From Kluyveromyces lactis (Eukaryota; Ascomycota; Saccharomycetes; Saccharomycetales; Saccharomycetaceae), in assembly GCF_000002515.2 (NCBI RefSeq), contig NC_006037.1:930001-994000 (forward strand): a stretch of DNA of 64,000 nucleotides, read 5' to 3'. Positions within the stretch are counted from its first letter, which is position 1; each line of letters begins with the position of its first letter. The translations under genes were made by a program, and so were the position numbers. The notes beneath the pieces were generated by a model. It saw only the letters and a program-made list of their open reading frames with translations. It was not told the origin of the DNA and ran no database searches. Below are positions 20,087-29,341 of this stretch, in pieces.

Positions 20087-20411
20087 TTCCCTGTCTTAAA
20101 CGAACACTCGCAGTATATGCACCAGGCGCACTTTAAATGGTGTCAAAAGTGCTTTACTTGGCGTCCCCTTTTCCGAACCTGTTGTTAATAGGAAAAAAGG
20201 TCTGATTTTGGTCATTTAAATCTTATGGGGGAATATCTGTCATAGAGAAACGAAATGCAATTGGATATAAAAAGAGATACATACATACATATATCTATGT
20301 TCGATGTGTTTTATCATGTTGTCATAGGGTTGATGGGGCGAGAAGTAAAGTAAAAATAGCATCCACATTGTGGGTTACTGGTTGAAATGTGATACTAAAG
20401 TAAGATCGTAT
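20087..20411. other. Promoter of the dioxygenase gene
   Basis: A 325-bp tandem intergenic stretch. There is a TATA-like run (acatacatatat) near 20281-20292 and no gene. Confidence 0.5.
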
Positions 20412-20942
20412 CTATTTATGCGAATCAAACATATGCGTATCGTGATAATAAGCCTTCTTGAAATCTTCGTAGAGCGATGAGTTTCTCCTTATTGGTGGTG
20501 GTGGTGCAGGAGCCTGTTCCGTTCCATTCAGTGATCCAAGACCTAGCTCACCATTTTTCTTCTTTCCTTCACGGTTAACACGATCTGGTCTTTCCTCTTC
20601 GTTATAACCATTGGAAAACTTGATCTCATCACCGGAATTCGGCGATTCTTCTGCGCTAAGCGGCACAGATTTCTGCTGGAAAATATGTCTCTGTTCTCTA
20701 GTCGAACTGGGATGCTGCTGCTGGTTTTTTAGTTTCTGTGAAACAGAAGACAGCAAAGCATTGACATATGAGTCCTCCTTAGAATCGTTCTTTTCAGCAA
20801 ACGGATTGGGCGTCCTTTTAGGTTCCGGAGGGTTGTCTAACCCGGTAAAGTCTCTGGATTCCATGAACTGTTTATTTTCCGGTGGAAATAAATCATGAGC
20901 GTGCTTATGCTTATGGTGCAAACGATGGCCTGGTGTCGACAT
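20412..20942 (-). CDS. Igd1/YOL024W-like small hydrophilic protein
   Basis: The 176-residue protein is disordered and hydrophilic. It opens with a His-rich start (HRLHHKHKHAHD), has a block TGLDNPPEPKRTPNPFAEKND (about 34-54), a proline run APAPPPP, and a C-terminal block IRRNSSLYEDFKKAYY..HMFD. The RRNSS segment is a likely kinase site. S. cerevisiae YOL024W and its duplicate IGD1 (YFR017C, reported inhibitor of glycogen debranching) lie next to IFM1 and LAG2, exactly this position, and the C-terminal SLYEDFKK-type block is the part I associate with that pair. Function in glycogen storage is an inference from position and weak similarity. There are no membrane segments and no known catalytic motif. 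Confidence 0.65.
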   Translation of the reverse strand: MSTPGHRLHHKHKHAHDLFPPENKQFMESRDFTGLDNPPEPKRTPNPFAEKNDSKEDSYVNALLSSVSQKLKNQQQHPSSTREQRHIFQQKSVPLSAEESPNSGDEIKFSNGYNEEERPDRVNREGKKKNGELGLGSLNGTEQAPAPPPPIRRNSSLYEDFKKAYYHDTHMFDSHK

Positions 20943-21315
20943 CTCTTGCGATTTCTATTTCTGGTGTACAATAATTTTAGGGTCGTATTTTCCGAACAGT
21001 GTTTCCTTGTAATTTGAACCAGTGTAAAACTTGTATTCAAACAATACTTAGAGTCTATATCAATCAGTGCCTCAGTCCTCTGGGAAACGTACGCTGCTTA
21101 AAGTTTAGACGATAGCAAAGATGCTTCAAGAGAATAATCCGTCTTATATATATTCCTATATATAAATAACCAGGTATTCCTGATGATTAAGAATCAGTCT
21201 TAAATCGATTTCATGAGAAAATAAGGAAATGTCCGGGTAACGGATGATGAAAAGTGGTGGTATTATTTACTACTTGGGACATGGATATTTACTACGGTGG
21301 ATTGCTGATGACTGG
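20943..21315. other. Promoter of the Igd1-like gene / 3' flank of the Lag2-like gene
   Basis: A Reb1-type site (CCGGGTAA, 21233-21240) lies about 295 bp before the Igd1-like start and could also separate the two tandem genes. No gene is seen. Confidence 0.5.
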
Positions 21316-22923
21316 CTATAACATCTTGAACTTGATTGAATTTATTGTGGGGATGATCCATGGGTGTTGTTCTTGGTTTAGTTCTTCCAGTGATTGTAAA
21401 AGCGGTTCGTTCGTTATGATTAAAGGGCTGCAATGGTCTTTTAATTTGTCCAAAATGCTCAGTAGAACCGGTTGGAATGTGCTGTCCTTTACACAGTCTT
21501 TGAGCCCATATTGTAGGTACGGTATGATTAGTGTGAGGACAAACACTTGGTCTAGATTTAGCGGGTCATCGAAATTTAGTAGCGAGTCTATTAGGGACCA
21601 GAGTTGCAACCTGAGGTTTAATGCGTCATCCTGTCGTTGCTTCAAGTTCCCCACTTGAATCACTTGGACAAACCGTTTCATTGGTTTGAGGAAGGTGACG
21701 GATCTGGGTAGAAACTGGACTACTGCATCTGTTGGTAGTCTTGATGCCATGGTGATGAGCCATTGCCATTGGAAAAGAGTGAATTCAGATTCCAAGATTT
21801 GGTCAATGATTGATTTTGTAAGATTGAGATCGTAATCCTGATACTCTTTGAGCCATGTTTCCAACAGTTCTTCGGAATCTGCCGGTGTGGAAACGAGTAT
21901 TTCGGAGTACAATCTCGGTGGTTGCGTTATCTGAGAGGATGGTGTAGTGGTTTGATGTTGCTGTGTGAAAGATGATGCAGAGCTGATCAACGATTCGAAC
22001 TGGGAGATCACTTCGTTCACTTCTTCCTGGTTCCCGTTACCTGTTTGCGTTTCCTCATACATTGGTACGCTATCCTCATCTTCAGATAACGAAATATCAA
22101 ACTCATCGGAATCGGACGCGTCGTTCAAATCGCCCTCATCCTTGGTAATGTTCTTGAACCGGTCGAGAAGGTTGAGAATCTCTGTCGGAACACCACCCTG
22201 CGGCGTATACCAGAACCAGAATAAATTGTAGCACATCTTAACTTTCTCTAAGGAAACATCTGAACTCTGATCAACGCATTCCGTAAGTATACTGTTTGCC
22301 TTGTCTCTGGTGAATTTATGAGGGTAAGACTCTGAGATCATAAGTAACTGTTGAGCATCGAAGTTGTTGTAGTTTGAAATTAGGGATCTGGAAAGATGCG
22401 GTACCACTGCTTTGATGACATTATCTGGCGGGTTCAACGGTACCAATTCCTGCAAGAATAGCGAATCCAACGGTTTTAACTCAGAGTAATGGTTGATCAA
22501 CTCGATGAAAACGTCCCAATGGATGGATTGCATCAAGTGTTGATGTTCCACCAAATTAAGACAATATTTCGTAACGTTTTCGAGTGAAACTGACACGGGC
22601 CTGCCCTCAGCACTCGTAGACACGAGTAACGTCTTGAGACCTCTCGTACAGGGAAGCGACATATCGTTCAATAGACTATGGAACAAAGTGTACACCGCAG
22701 CGATATCCTTGCATTTGCAAAACGATTGAATAAGTGACGTCGATGCTAAATCCTGGATAAGTACGCTGGTATCGTGTAAGCCCATGAGAACGACACGTTC
22801 CTCATCACTAGAAGCCGAACTGTTGTCTTCAGTGGGGATTGGTTCGACATTTTGCCAATTGCTGTCGATGTACCCTTTCAAAGCCATGTACCTTAAATCT
22901 TCATCCTTGGCAAGTAGATTCAT
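21316..22923 (-). CDS. LAG2: Lag2-like regulator of SCF/cullin Cdc53
   Basis: The 535-residue, mostly helical protein contains YMALKGYID near the N terminus and a repetitive helical body. A strongly acidic stretch (DLNDASDSDEFDISLSEDED) lies at about 255-280. I cannot point to a single catalytic motif. The main support is position: YOL025W (LAG2) follows YOL024W in S. cerevisiae, and the length and helical build suit Lag2, a Cand1-like factor that binds Cdc53 and restrains Rub1 conjugation and SCF assembly. S. cerevisiae Lag2 is longer as I recall (about 660 residues). Beyond this gene the order jumps to YCR012 (PGK1), so its 5' side is a synteny breakpoint relative to S. cerevisiae. Confidence 0.68.
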   Translation of the reverse strand: MNLLAKDEDLRYMALKGYIDSNWQNVEPIPTEDNSSASSDEERVVLMGLHDTSVLIQDLASTSLIQSFCKCKDIAAVYTLFHSLLNDMSLPCTRGLKTLLVSTSAEGRPVSVSLENVTKYCLNLVEHQHLMQSIHWDVFIELINHYSELKPLDSLFLQELVPLNPPDNVIKAVVPHLSRSLISNYNNFDAQQLLMISESYPHKFTRDKANSILTECVDQSSDVSLEKVKMCYNLFWFWYTPQGGVPTEILNLLDRFKNITKDEGDLNDASDSDEFDISLSEDEDSVPMYEETQTGNGNQEEVNEVISQFESLISSASSFTQQHQTTTPSSQITQPPRLYSEILVSTPADSEELLETWLKEYQDYDLNLTKSIIDQILESEFTLFQWQWLITMASRLPTDAVVQFLPRSVTFLKPMKRFVQVIQVGNLKQRQDDALNLRLQLWSLIDSLLNFDDPLNLDQVFVLTLIIPYLQYGLKDCVKDSTFQPVLLSILDKLKDHCSPLIITNEPLLQSLEELNQEQHPWIIPTINSIKFKML

Positions 22924-23156
22924 CGGGTGTGTTTGAAGTAAGAATATTTGCTTGTTTTTATGGTATCAAAGGTATATGTTGTAGAAGACAATTTCCGGTA
23001 ATCCAATTGTCTGTCTGCTCAGTTTAGCACATGTATAGTACGTTGCACATAGTCTACAATATTCAGCATTCAGCATTCAGTATACAGCATATGGCTAAAT
23101 GATCACAAATGTGATTGATGATTTGACACGACTAGAAAAGAGAACGAAAAAGGGAA

Positions 23157-23192
23157 ATTCCATGTCACGTGCGTTGGCACGTGACATGGAAT
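23157..23192. promoter_or_regulatory. Perfect 16-bp-arm palindrome with paired Cbf1-type CACGTG sites
   Basis: The arm ATTCCATGTCACGTGC (23157-23172) is followed by a 4-nt spacer and its exact reverse complement (23177-23192). Each arm contains GTCACGTG, the Cbf1 consensus, which also suits Tye7 or Pho4-type bHLH factors. It sits about 605 bp upstream of PGK1. Confidence 0.8.
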
Positions 23193-23592
23193 ATCGAAGA
23201 AAGAAAAAAAAAACGATCTCGTCCTAGTGGAAGCCCAGAGTCTGGTCCCCCCGGAGTCTTCCCAAAACAAGAAGCTGACACATGTTGACACAGAACACCC
23301 CACAGCAAATGCACCACGCTACGTAGATCAGGAAGCTTAACTCTAGCGACCTGTCGCTCGCCCCACAGAACCTCACCCGAGAACCACACATTACACGCCG
23401 CCAGCTCCCACTATACTCATCTTGCTTCCCTTAAGCGTTCTCACGATTCGTTCGCTGCCCTTCTTCAAGAGTCTTCTGATTCTAATTCTCATTCGAAATC
23501 CTCTACAGTTAATGAATTGCTTGACATGACATTCATTGTCTCATGGTTTTGGCTTTTTGGCTTTTGTCTTTTAAAGCTATATCAACTTTACA

Positions 23593-23600
23593 TATAAATA
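23593..23600 (+). promoter_or_regulatory. PGK1 TATA box
   Basis: TATAAATA about 197 bp upstream of the PGK1 ATG, followed by a long AT-rich and A-rich leader as in strongly expressed yeast genes. Confidence 0.7.
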
Positions 23601-23796
23601 TACGTCAAAAGGGGATTCATTAATTAGAAAATTCTCTTTTTCAATAGTTGCTATTCATTATCAATCTATTCAACTCAATTGGTTATTATTTTCATCTTTT
23701 TGTCATCCTAAACCATCAACAATATTTAAATATATCTGTTGCTACATTAAGAGTTACTTCAGAAATAACAAAAAAATCGATCAAGAATTAATAAAA

Positions 23797-25047
23797 ATGT
23801 CTTTGAGTTCAAAATTGACTGTCAAGGATTTGGATGTCACTGGTAAAAGAGTGTTCATCAGAGTTGATTTCAACGTCCCATTGGACGGTAAGAAGATCAC
23901 TTCCAACCAAAGAATTGTAGCAGCTCTGCCTACTATTCAATACGTTTTGGAAAAGAAGCCAAAGGCCATTGTCTTGGCCTCTCATTTGGGTAGACCAAAC
24001 GGTGAAGTTAACGACAAATACTCATTGGCTCCAGTTGCCGATGAATTGTCTAGACTATTGCAAAAGCCAGTTACTTTCTTGCATGACTGTGTTGGTGAAG
24101 AAGTCACCAATGCCGTTAACAACGCTAAGGACGGTGAAGTTTTCCTATTGGAAAACTTGAGATTCCACATCGAAGAAGAAGGTTCCAGAAAGGTGGATGG
24201 TAACAAGGTTAAGGCTGACAAGGCTGCTGTTACCAAATTCAGAGAACAATTGAGTTCTTTGGCCGATGTTTACGTTAACGATGCCTTCGGTACCGCTCAC
24301 AGAGCTCACTCTTCCATTGTCGGTTTCGACTTGCCAAACAGAGCTGCCGGTTTCTTGTTGTCCAAGGAATTGCAATACTTTGCTAAGGCTTTGGAAAACC
24401 CAACCAGACCATTCTTGGCTATCTTGGGTGGTGCTAAGGTTGCAGACAAGATTCAATTGATCGACAATTTGTTGGACAAGGTCGATTCTTTGATCATTGG
24501 TGGTGGTATGGCTTTCACCTTCAAGAAGGTCTTGGAAAACACTGAAATCGGTGACTCCATCTACGATGCTGCTGGTGCCGAATTGGTTCCAAAGTTGGTC
24601 GAAAAGGCTAAGAAGAACAACGTCAAGATCGTCTTGCCAACTGACTTCGTCATTGGTGACAAGTTCTCTGCTGATGCTAACACAAAGGTTGTCACCGACA
24701 AGGAAGGTATTCCAAGCGGCTGGCAAGGGTTGGACAACGGTCCAGAATCTAGAAAGGCTTTCGCTGCCACTGTTGCTGAAGCTAAGACTATCGTCTGGAA
24801 CGGTCCACCAGGTGTCTTCGAATTTGCTCCTTTCGCTAAGGGTACCGAAGCTCTATTGGACGCCGTTGTCGCCTCCTCTCAAGCTGGTAACACCGTCATC
24901 ATCGGTGGTGGTGACACCGCTACCGTCGCCAAGAAGTACGGTGTCGTCGACAAGATCTCTCACGTCTCCACTGGTGGTGGTGCTTCTTTGGAATTGTTGG
25001 AAGGTAAAGAATTGCCTGGTGTCACTTTCTTGTCCAACAAGCAATAA
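23797..25047 (+). CDS. PGK1: 3-phosphoglycerate kinase
   Basis: The 416-residue protein has the same length as S. cerevisiae Pgk1. The N-terminal domain carries [10 protein letters not shown] and the substrate loop SHLGRPNG. The C-terminal nucleotide domain has [14 protein letters not shown] and the terminal [11 protein letters not shown] and [15 protein letters not shown]. It transfers the acyl phosphate of 1,3-bisphosphoglycerate to ADP in glycolysis, in the cytosol. Codon use is extremely biased (TTG, AAG, GGT, GTC and GCT preferred), which marks very high expression and produces long spurious open frames on the other frames. Convergent POL4 and then CTO1 follow as in YCR012-YCR015. Confidence 0.99.
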   Translation: MSLSSKLTVKDLDVTGKRVFIRVDFNVPLDGKKITSNQRIVAALPTIQYVLEKKPKAIVLASHLGRPNGEVNDKYSLAPVADELSRLLQKPVTFLHDCVGEEVTNAVNNAKDGEVFLLENLRFHIEEEGSRKVDGNKVKADKAAVTKFREQLSSLADVYVNDAFGTAHRAHSSIVGFDLPNRAAGFLLSKELQYFAKALENPTRPFLAILGGAKVADKIQLIDNLLDKVDSLIIGGGMAFTFKKVLENTEIGDSIYDAAGAELVPKLVEKAKKNNVKIVLPTDFVIGDKFSADANTKVVTDKEGIPSGWQGLDNGPESRKAFAATVAEAKTIVWNGPPGVFEFAPFAKGTEALLDAVVASSQAGNTVIIGGGDTATVAKKYGVVDKISHVSTGGGASLELLEGKELPGVTFLSNKQ

Positions 25048-25277
25048 ATGTAGGATCCATCATCCCTTCCCTTCTTGTTTCCTACATTTTTCCACTTATG
25101 TAATGAGCATCTTATGATTTAAAAGCTCCACATAAATTTAACTTTTTATGATACATAATTACTTTCTTTAATATCAAGACCAAAAACGTATAGATTCATG
25201 GAATTGTTACAACCCCAAACGCTAGCATGAAAATAAATATGTACTGTATTTATGCTATACGAGAGCAGTGAGGGGCA

Positions 25278-26798
25278 TTACAAATTCCTCTCAGTGGGTT
25301 TGAGTTTATCTACCCCAATCATATCAAGGATTTCATATTCGTCCGCAACAGGTATCAATTGTCCATCCTTGTATATCCCATCGTTACTTAGTACGTATCC
25401 TTTTTGTTTGGCAATTGTCCTACATTTTTTGTTGAAATTGTTATTACCAGTGAAATACACATTAGTGGCACCGAGGCCTTGATATTCAGCTAATAAGAAA
25501 TCTACTCGGCGGCAAGTTTTACCAATATCCATTTTATACTTCTTGTCGTTCCCTTTTAAAGTTAAAGCATCTGCATCTTTGATTCTGTCCGGTTCATATT
25601 TGGTGACAGCAGCACCGCAATAGAACTTGTGCACTGGTTCATCGTAGGCTTTGACGTCAAATGGTTTGTTGAAATGAGAAAATAATTTGTGGAACCATGG
25701 TTGGAACAGACTTTTTAAAGTCTCGTTCAAATTCAAAGGACAGATGATGTATCCTGTTTCAGTCAATTTAATGATGACTTTTTCCAATTCTCGTGATATA
25801 TAGTTCAAATCATTTTGCCCCGGCATATGAACTACAATGTCGATATCGCCACTTCTGGGTTGGCCCCGACGATATGATCCCGTTATCTCCATGCAGAGGT
25901 TCTCATTAACTTCGTTCATTGCTTTCCGTATTATGGCTTCATGTTTCATTGTTTCCTCTCTAGGAATAGACAACTGCCAATCTTCATAGAACGCTAATCC
26001 AGTCAATTGCGTCCAATTCATGTACGGTATAAGATCTTCAAAAGTAGAGTATCCCATATTCACGTATTGTTTCGATTTGAAAGCACCTATCCCGTGACAT
26101 TCTTGAAAATACAGTAAAGTTTGCTCACTGGTATCCATCTTCAACTCAGAGCCAGATTCGCCTAGTTTAAGAAGAAACGGAATCTTTTTCGATAACCCTT
26201 TCGATAACCCATTCTCTATAGCATCTTCCTCAGATTCGATCTTCACCCTAACGTTTTGAAGAATCTTTATCATTTTCATATAACCTAAATATCTAAACGT
26301 ATCGTTTTGTAATTTATACCTTTTCTCTAAACTTTTGAGCACCTTTATAAGTTTGTAATTCGGATTATTCATAGGCATTATTAGATTCGCATCAGAAGAG
26401 TGACTGACATTTGTATCCGCTGTGTCATGGGTTTCGCTCGGACTGGTAACTTGGTGCGTATCCGGGACACCAGTATTGGACTCTTGCGAGTCCGTCTCCA
26501 CTACAACTTCCTCATGCAACTTCAAAGGTTTCGAGAAATCCAAGAACCTATGTTTCAACCATTTGGTCAAATCAGAAAGTTTGAATAGACGCAATTGATC
26601 TAAGGGAACATCGTTCGGATTCATTTCCTTATAGAACAACTTGTGATTAATAATATGGTCACCATGGACAAAACTATCATCAATCAAACCAATCTCTACC
26701 CCATGTTGACCACCATTTTTATCGATCAAAGTACGCATGTACCGACGCCTACTAGTATCTTCATTCGGTAGTACAAGGAACTTATGACCGTTTAACAT
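25278..26798 (-). CDS. POL4: DNA polymerase IV (family X, non-homologous end joining)
   Basis: The 506-residue protein has an N-terminal BRCT-like domain (HKFLVLPNEDTSRRRYMRTL), a linker, a lyase-type helical domain with HGIGAFKSKQYVNMG, and the family X nucleotidyltransferase core. The core has GSYRRGQPRSGDIDIVV, with two metal-binding aspartates in DID, and a third in CRRVDFLLAE. It ends with NVYFTGNNNFNKKCR. Pol4 fills small gaps at broken ends together with Dnl4 and Rad27. The ATG at 26798 is required to keep the start of the BRCT domain and lies inside the CTO1 reading frame, overlapping it by 7 bp in another frame. POL4 transcription must therefore begin within CTO1 or be shared with it. 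YCR014C is syntenic. Confidence 0.95.
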   Translation of the reverse strand: MLNGHKFLVLPNEDTSRRRYMRTLIDKNGGQHGVEIGLIDDSFVHGDHIINHKLFYKEMNPNDVPLDQLRLFKLSDLTKWLKHRFLDFSKPLKLHEEVVVETDSQESNTGVPDTHQVTSPSETHDTADTNVSHSSDANLIMPMNNPNYKLIKVLKSLEKRYKLQNDTFRYLGYMKMIKILQNVRVKIESEEDAIENGLSKGLSKKIPFLLKLGESGSELKMDTSEQTLLYFQECHGIGAFKSKQYVNMGYSTFEDLIPYMNWTQLTGLAFYEDWQLSIPREETMKHEAIIRKAMNEVNENLCMEITGSYRRGQPRSGDIDIVVHMPGQNDLNYISRELEKVIIKLTETGYIICPLNLNETLKSLFQPWFHKLFSHFNKPFDVKAYDEPVHKFYCGAAVTKYEPDRIKDADALTLKGNDKKYKMDIGKTCRRVDFLLAEYQGLGATNVYFTGNNNFNKKCRTIAKQKGYVLSNDGIYKDGQLIPVADEYEILDMIGVDKLKPTERNL

Positions 26799-27493
26799 TT
26801 TACCTCATCGAACCTTTGAATAGTAGGAACATCTATATCCAAATGCTTCAAGCGATCGCCAATAATGTATCCATCTACTTCTTTTGCCAGAATACAAGGC
26901 AAATCGCCAAAACTATCTCCAATATAAGTTATGCTCTGGTCCCCTTGCACTTTGTCTAAATCGCAAATCTCTTTCAACATCTCGTACTTGTCCCAACCGG
27001 TCAATATTTGCTTTGTAAATTGTCCGCTGTAAACTTCCCCATCACGTGATTTTAATTCGTTACAGTAGATATCCGATTTGGAAATACCCGTTAGGTCGTG
27101 TATGAGGTCCTTGGACCAGTTCAACGAAAGCACGTACGTCTTGTTATACTGCTGCATCAGCTCCTGTAATCCAGGTCTGATATCTACTTTTTCCTTAACG
27201 AGCTGCAGGAGATCTTTGATCACCACATCTTTAAAATGATCCTGCAATTCTAGTTCGTTGATTGAACTTAGCTCACACCTTCTGCTTGCACGTTCATAAT
27301 CACAAACCACTTTCCAAGCATCAGGTGCCAAATTCTCTGGTTTTGGAATATAGCATTCCTCGTATATCTTGGTATAATGAGTCCATGCGACAGGTACTGA
27401 TTTCAAATTGTAAACAGATTGCCCAATGATACTGGTGGTATCACTAGTGGTGATAGTGCCATCAAAATCAAGTACAAGAATCCGTTTCAACAT
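26792..27493 (-). CDS. CTO1: Cto1-like HAD-family phosphatase
   Basis: The 233-residue HAD hydrolase has motif I LVLDFDGTIT (nucleophile D9, acid D11), a helical cap, a motif II-like VLSLNWSK, and motif III/IV YIGDSFGDLPC near residue 193. All catalytic aspartates are present, so a small-molecule phosphatase is likely. The substrate is unknown. It corresponds to YCR015C (CTO1, reported cold tolerance gene) by position beside POL4. The stop codon lies 7 bp inside POL4, in tandem. Confidence 0.9.
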   Translation of the reverse strand: MLKRILVLDFDGTITTSDTTSIIGQSVYNLKSVPVAWTHYTKIYEECYIPKPENLAPDAWKVVCDYERASRRCELSSINELELQDHFKDVVIKDLLQLVKEKVDIRPGLQELMQQYNKTYVLSLNWSKDLIHDLTGISKSDIYCNELKSRDGEVYSGQFTKQILTGWDKYEMLKEICDLDKVQGDQSITYIGDSFGDLPCILAKEVDGYIIGDRLKHLDIDVPTIQRFDEVKC

Positions 27494-28238
27494 AATTTTT
27501 TCTTAACACAACTCCGACCAGCCAATGTTTTATCTAGCGTGAAGGAACTGGTCTGCCATACTTGCCGAGTTTCCATTCAAGAGTTCAAGATTTAATGTGA
27601 AAGAACGATTTCATTTTGTTTGGGATTTAAACAAAGGCTATTCCTTAGTGGAGAAAAAAACTATTGAAAGGACAAGAATAGAGAGAGGTCTACATTGGGA
27701 AATTCTAAGAACACATTAAATATAATAAAAAGAATGTAATCAAGCTTCTATATTAAGTCCCCGTAGTAGTATCGTAGGGACCCAACTCAAACTGTTGATT
27801 TTGGTATTTCAGTCTATGCTCAGGCCCAATTATGATTCTCGAGGACAGAAATACTAACCGTTGAATAAAACAAGAGAAGAAAATCCTCTCAAGTCCAACA
27901 CAGTAGTCTGAACCAAACGATGAGACCCAGCCGAGCAATAAGTTTATGATTGGTAGACTAAAAACGAAATCATATGTCAGAAAATATCATTCGAGATGAG
28001 AATATAAAGTGGTACATACGAGTTCAAAGTTCATTGAGTCCATTTGAATCTTTTTTCCCATAGTAAATAAAGTATTTCTTTTTGAAAAACTGAGCTGAAA
28101 ATTTGGTGAAAAGAAGAGCTTTAGATGAGATGAGATGAGATGAGATAGTATACAGAGTATATCTGAACTGTAGAAACTATTACTGGCTCTGTTAATATCA
28201 TAGAAATATAGCAACACAGCAATAAACAATATATTAAG
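27494..28238. promoter_or_regulatory. Divergent intergenic CTO1/YCR016W, possible snoRNA locus
   Basis: A 745-bp stretch. Near the YCR016W side there is an RRPE-type GAAAATTT (28097-28104) and four overlapping GATGAG PAC cores (28124-28144). The central part (about 27740-27910) has short inverted segments and ACA triplets. By memory, S. cerevisiae carries snR33 in this interval, but I cannot fold a convincing H/ACA RNA by eye. Confidence 0.5.
28097..28146. promoter_or_regulatory. RRPE plus tandem PAC motifs of YCR016W
   Basis: GAAAATTT is followed 20 bp later by a (GATGA)n run (28124-28146) that yields four overlapping GATGAG cores. The RRPE-PAC pair is the known signature of yeast ribosome-biogenesis promoters, and the gene lies about 95 bp downstream. 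Confidence 0.7.
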
Positions 28239-29087
28239 ATGTCGGAACACGTACCTGCTTGGAAAAGGTTCCAGATCAAGAAGTCAGAGGAAGGGAATCA
28301 GATCGATGATGAGCTAGACTCACTCATTGTGTCTACACATCTTTCCAACGGTTCACTTTCGAAGAAAGAGAAGAGAAGGATTATTAGAGGTGGCAATGCG
28401 GATAGTAAAAGCACTGGCAACAAAGTTGCAAAAAAGAGTAAAGACAGGAAAAGAGAGAAATTGGCCAAAGAGGATAGACTTAAGAAGAAGGAAACTGTGT
28501 TGAAGGATCAATTGAGGTATTTGATCGATTTCTATACATTGAAGTTGGAAGTGGAGCTGCCGGAAGCCGTGAAAGAGCTTCCTAGTGTAAAGGAAAACGT
28601 ATCAATTATATCACCCTCTGAGGAATTAGCTGACAAAAACGTAGTAAGAGATGTATGGAAGTTCAGTAAACAGAAACAGAATTGGCTCATCAAACATTTC
28701 GTTATCACTGATGAGATCCCATCAGCATTCAACCCGCTATTAGTGAGATATTTCCAGGACTTACAGGGTGGTTCGAAGGCTCAGCTACAAGAAAGTTGTT
28801 TGGATGTTATCGAGAAGCAAAATAAATATCTAGAGCAGCAGAAAGAGGAAATGGCTAAGATTGTGCTGGGAGAAGCTACAGAAGCATCCAAAGATCAAGA
28901 GAAACAGAGCGCCGATGATGAGTCCAAGGATAAAGATGTCAAAACAGAAATGTCCAAAAAGTCTGACGAAAGTGAAGAGGATACAGCTAATAAAATAAAC
29001 GAGATCCTACCACCTAGCCAAGAGCTACTGGAAAGAGTACGTTCCATGCTCGATACCTGGGGTGTTAAATATGAACTAAATAGCTGA
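28239..29087 (+). CDS. YCR016W: YCR016W-like nucleolar protein (predicted ribosome biogenesis)
   Basis: The 282-residue protein starts SEHVPAWKRF, a conserved opening of the family. A very basic segment (about 40-90, KKEKRRI, KKSKDRKREK) is likely a nucleolar signal. The middle is helical with WKFSKQKQNWLIKHF. After an acidic, charged linker the end reads PPSQELLERVRSMLDTWGVKYEL. No enzymatic motif is seen. S. cerevisiae YCR016W is reported nucleolar, and its neighbours CTO1 and POL4 agree. RRPE and PAC elements upstream support ribosome-biogenesis co-expression. The start is the first ATG of the conserved N terminus. Confidence 0.85.
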   Translation: MSEHVPAWKRFQIKKSEEGNQIDDELDSLIVSTHLSNGSLSKKEKRRIIRGGNADSKSTGNKVAKKSKDRKREKLAKEDRLKKKETVLKDQLRYLIDFYTLKLEVELPEAVKELPSVKENVSIISPSEELADKNVVRDVWKFSKQKQNWLIKHFVITDEIPSAFNPLLVRYFQDLQGGSKAQLQESCLDVIEKQNKYLEQQKEEMAKIVLGEATEASKDQEKQSADDESKDKDVKTEMSKKSDESEEDTANKINEILPPSQELLERVRSMLDTWGVKYELNS

Positions 29088-29341
29088 ATAGTGCGTGTAA
29101 CTACTTTTTATCATTCAATAAAAGAAATGGTCACGTGATATTATCATCACTACCGCTCGGCGCCTTTTTCCCATTATCAGAAAAGGTTGAGTGATGGATG
29201 GATACATCTTAGAAGCATCATGACAATAGCAATGATCACGACGAGCGAATGCAGTACTTTCATTGACCTGGAACCAAGCCGGGCCATTGCAATTCCTTAC
29301 AGTATTCATGCAATCAAATTACAGGGATAGTATACATTGTA

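Larger units (their letters stand above)
22924..23796. promoter_or_regulatory. Divergent promoter region LAG2/PGK1
   Basis: An 873-bp region. It holds an ATTCAGC heptamer repeat (about 23060-23080), a small inverted repeat (23102-23115), a perfect palindrome with two CACGTG cores (23157-23192), CT-rich tracts typical of glycolytic promoters, and TATAAATA at 23593-23600, about 200 bp before the PGK1 ATG. No gene is seen. Confidence 0.65.

Noticed and set aside
24145-25117. Long open frames antisense and in another frame over PGK1 (193 and 206 codons)
   Set aside because: They arise from the extreme codon bias of PGK1, as with the dubious YCR013C of S. cerevisiae. They have no start context or family features.
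27852-27858. TACTAAC between CTO1 and YCR016W
   Set aside because: No donor site fits and YCR016W needs no extra exon. Chance occurrences are expected in 64 kb.
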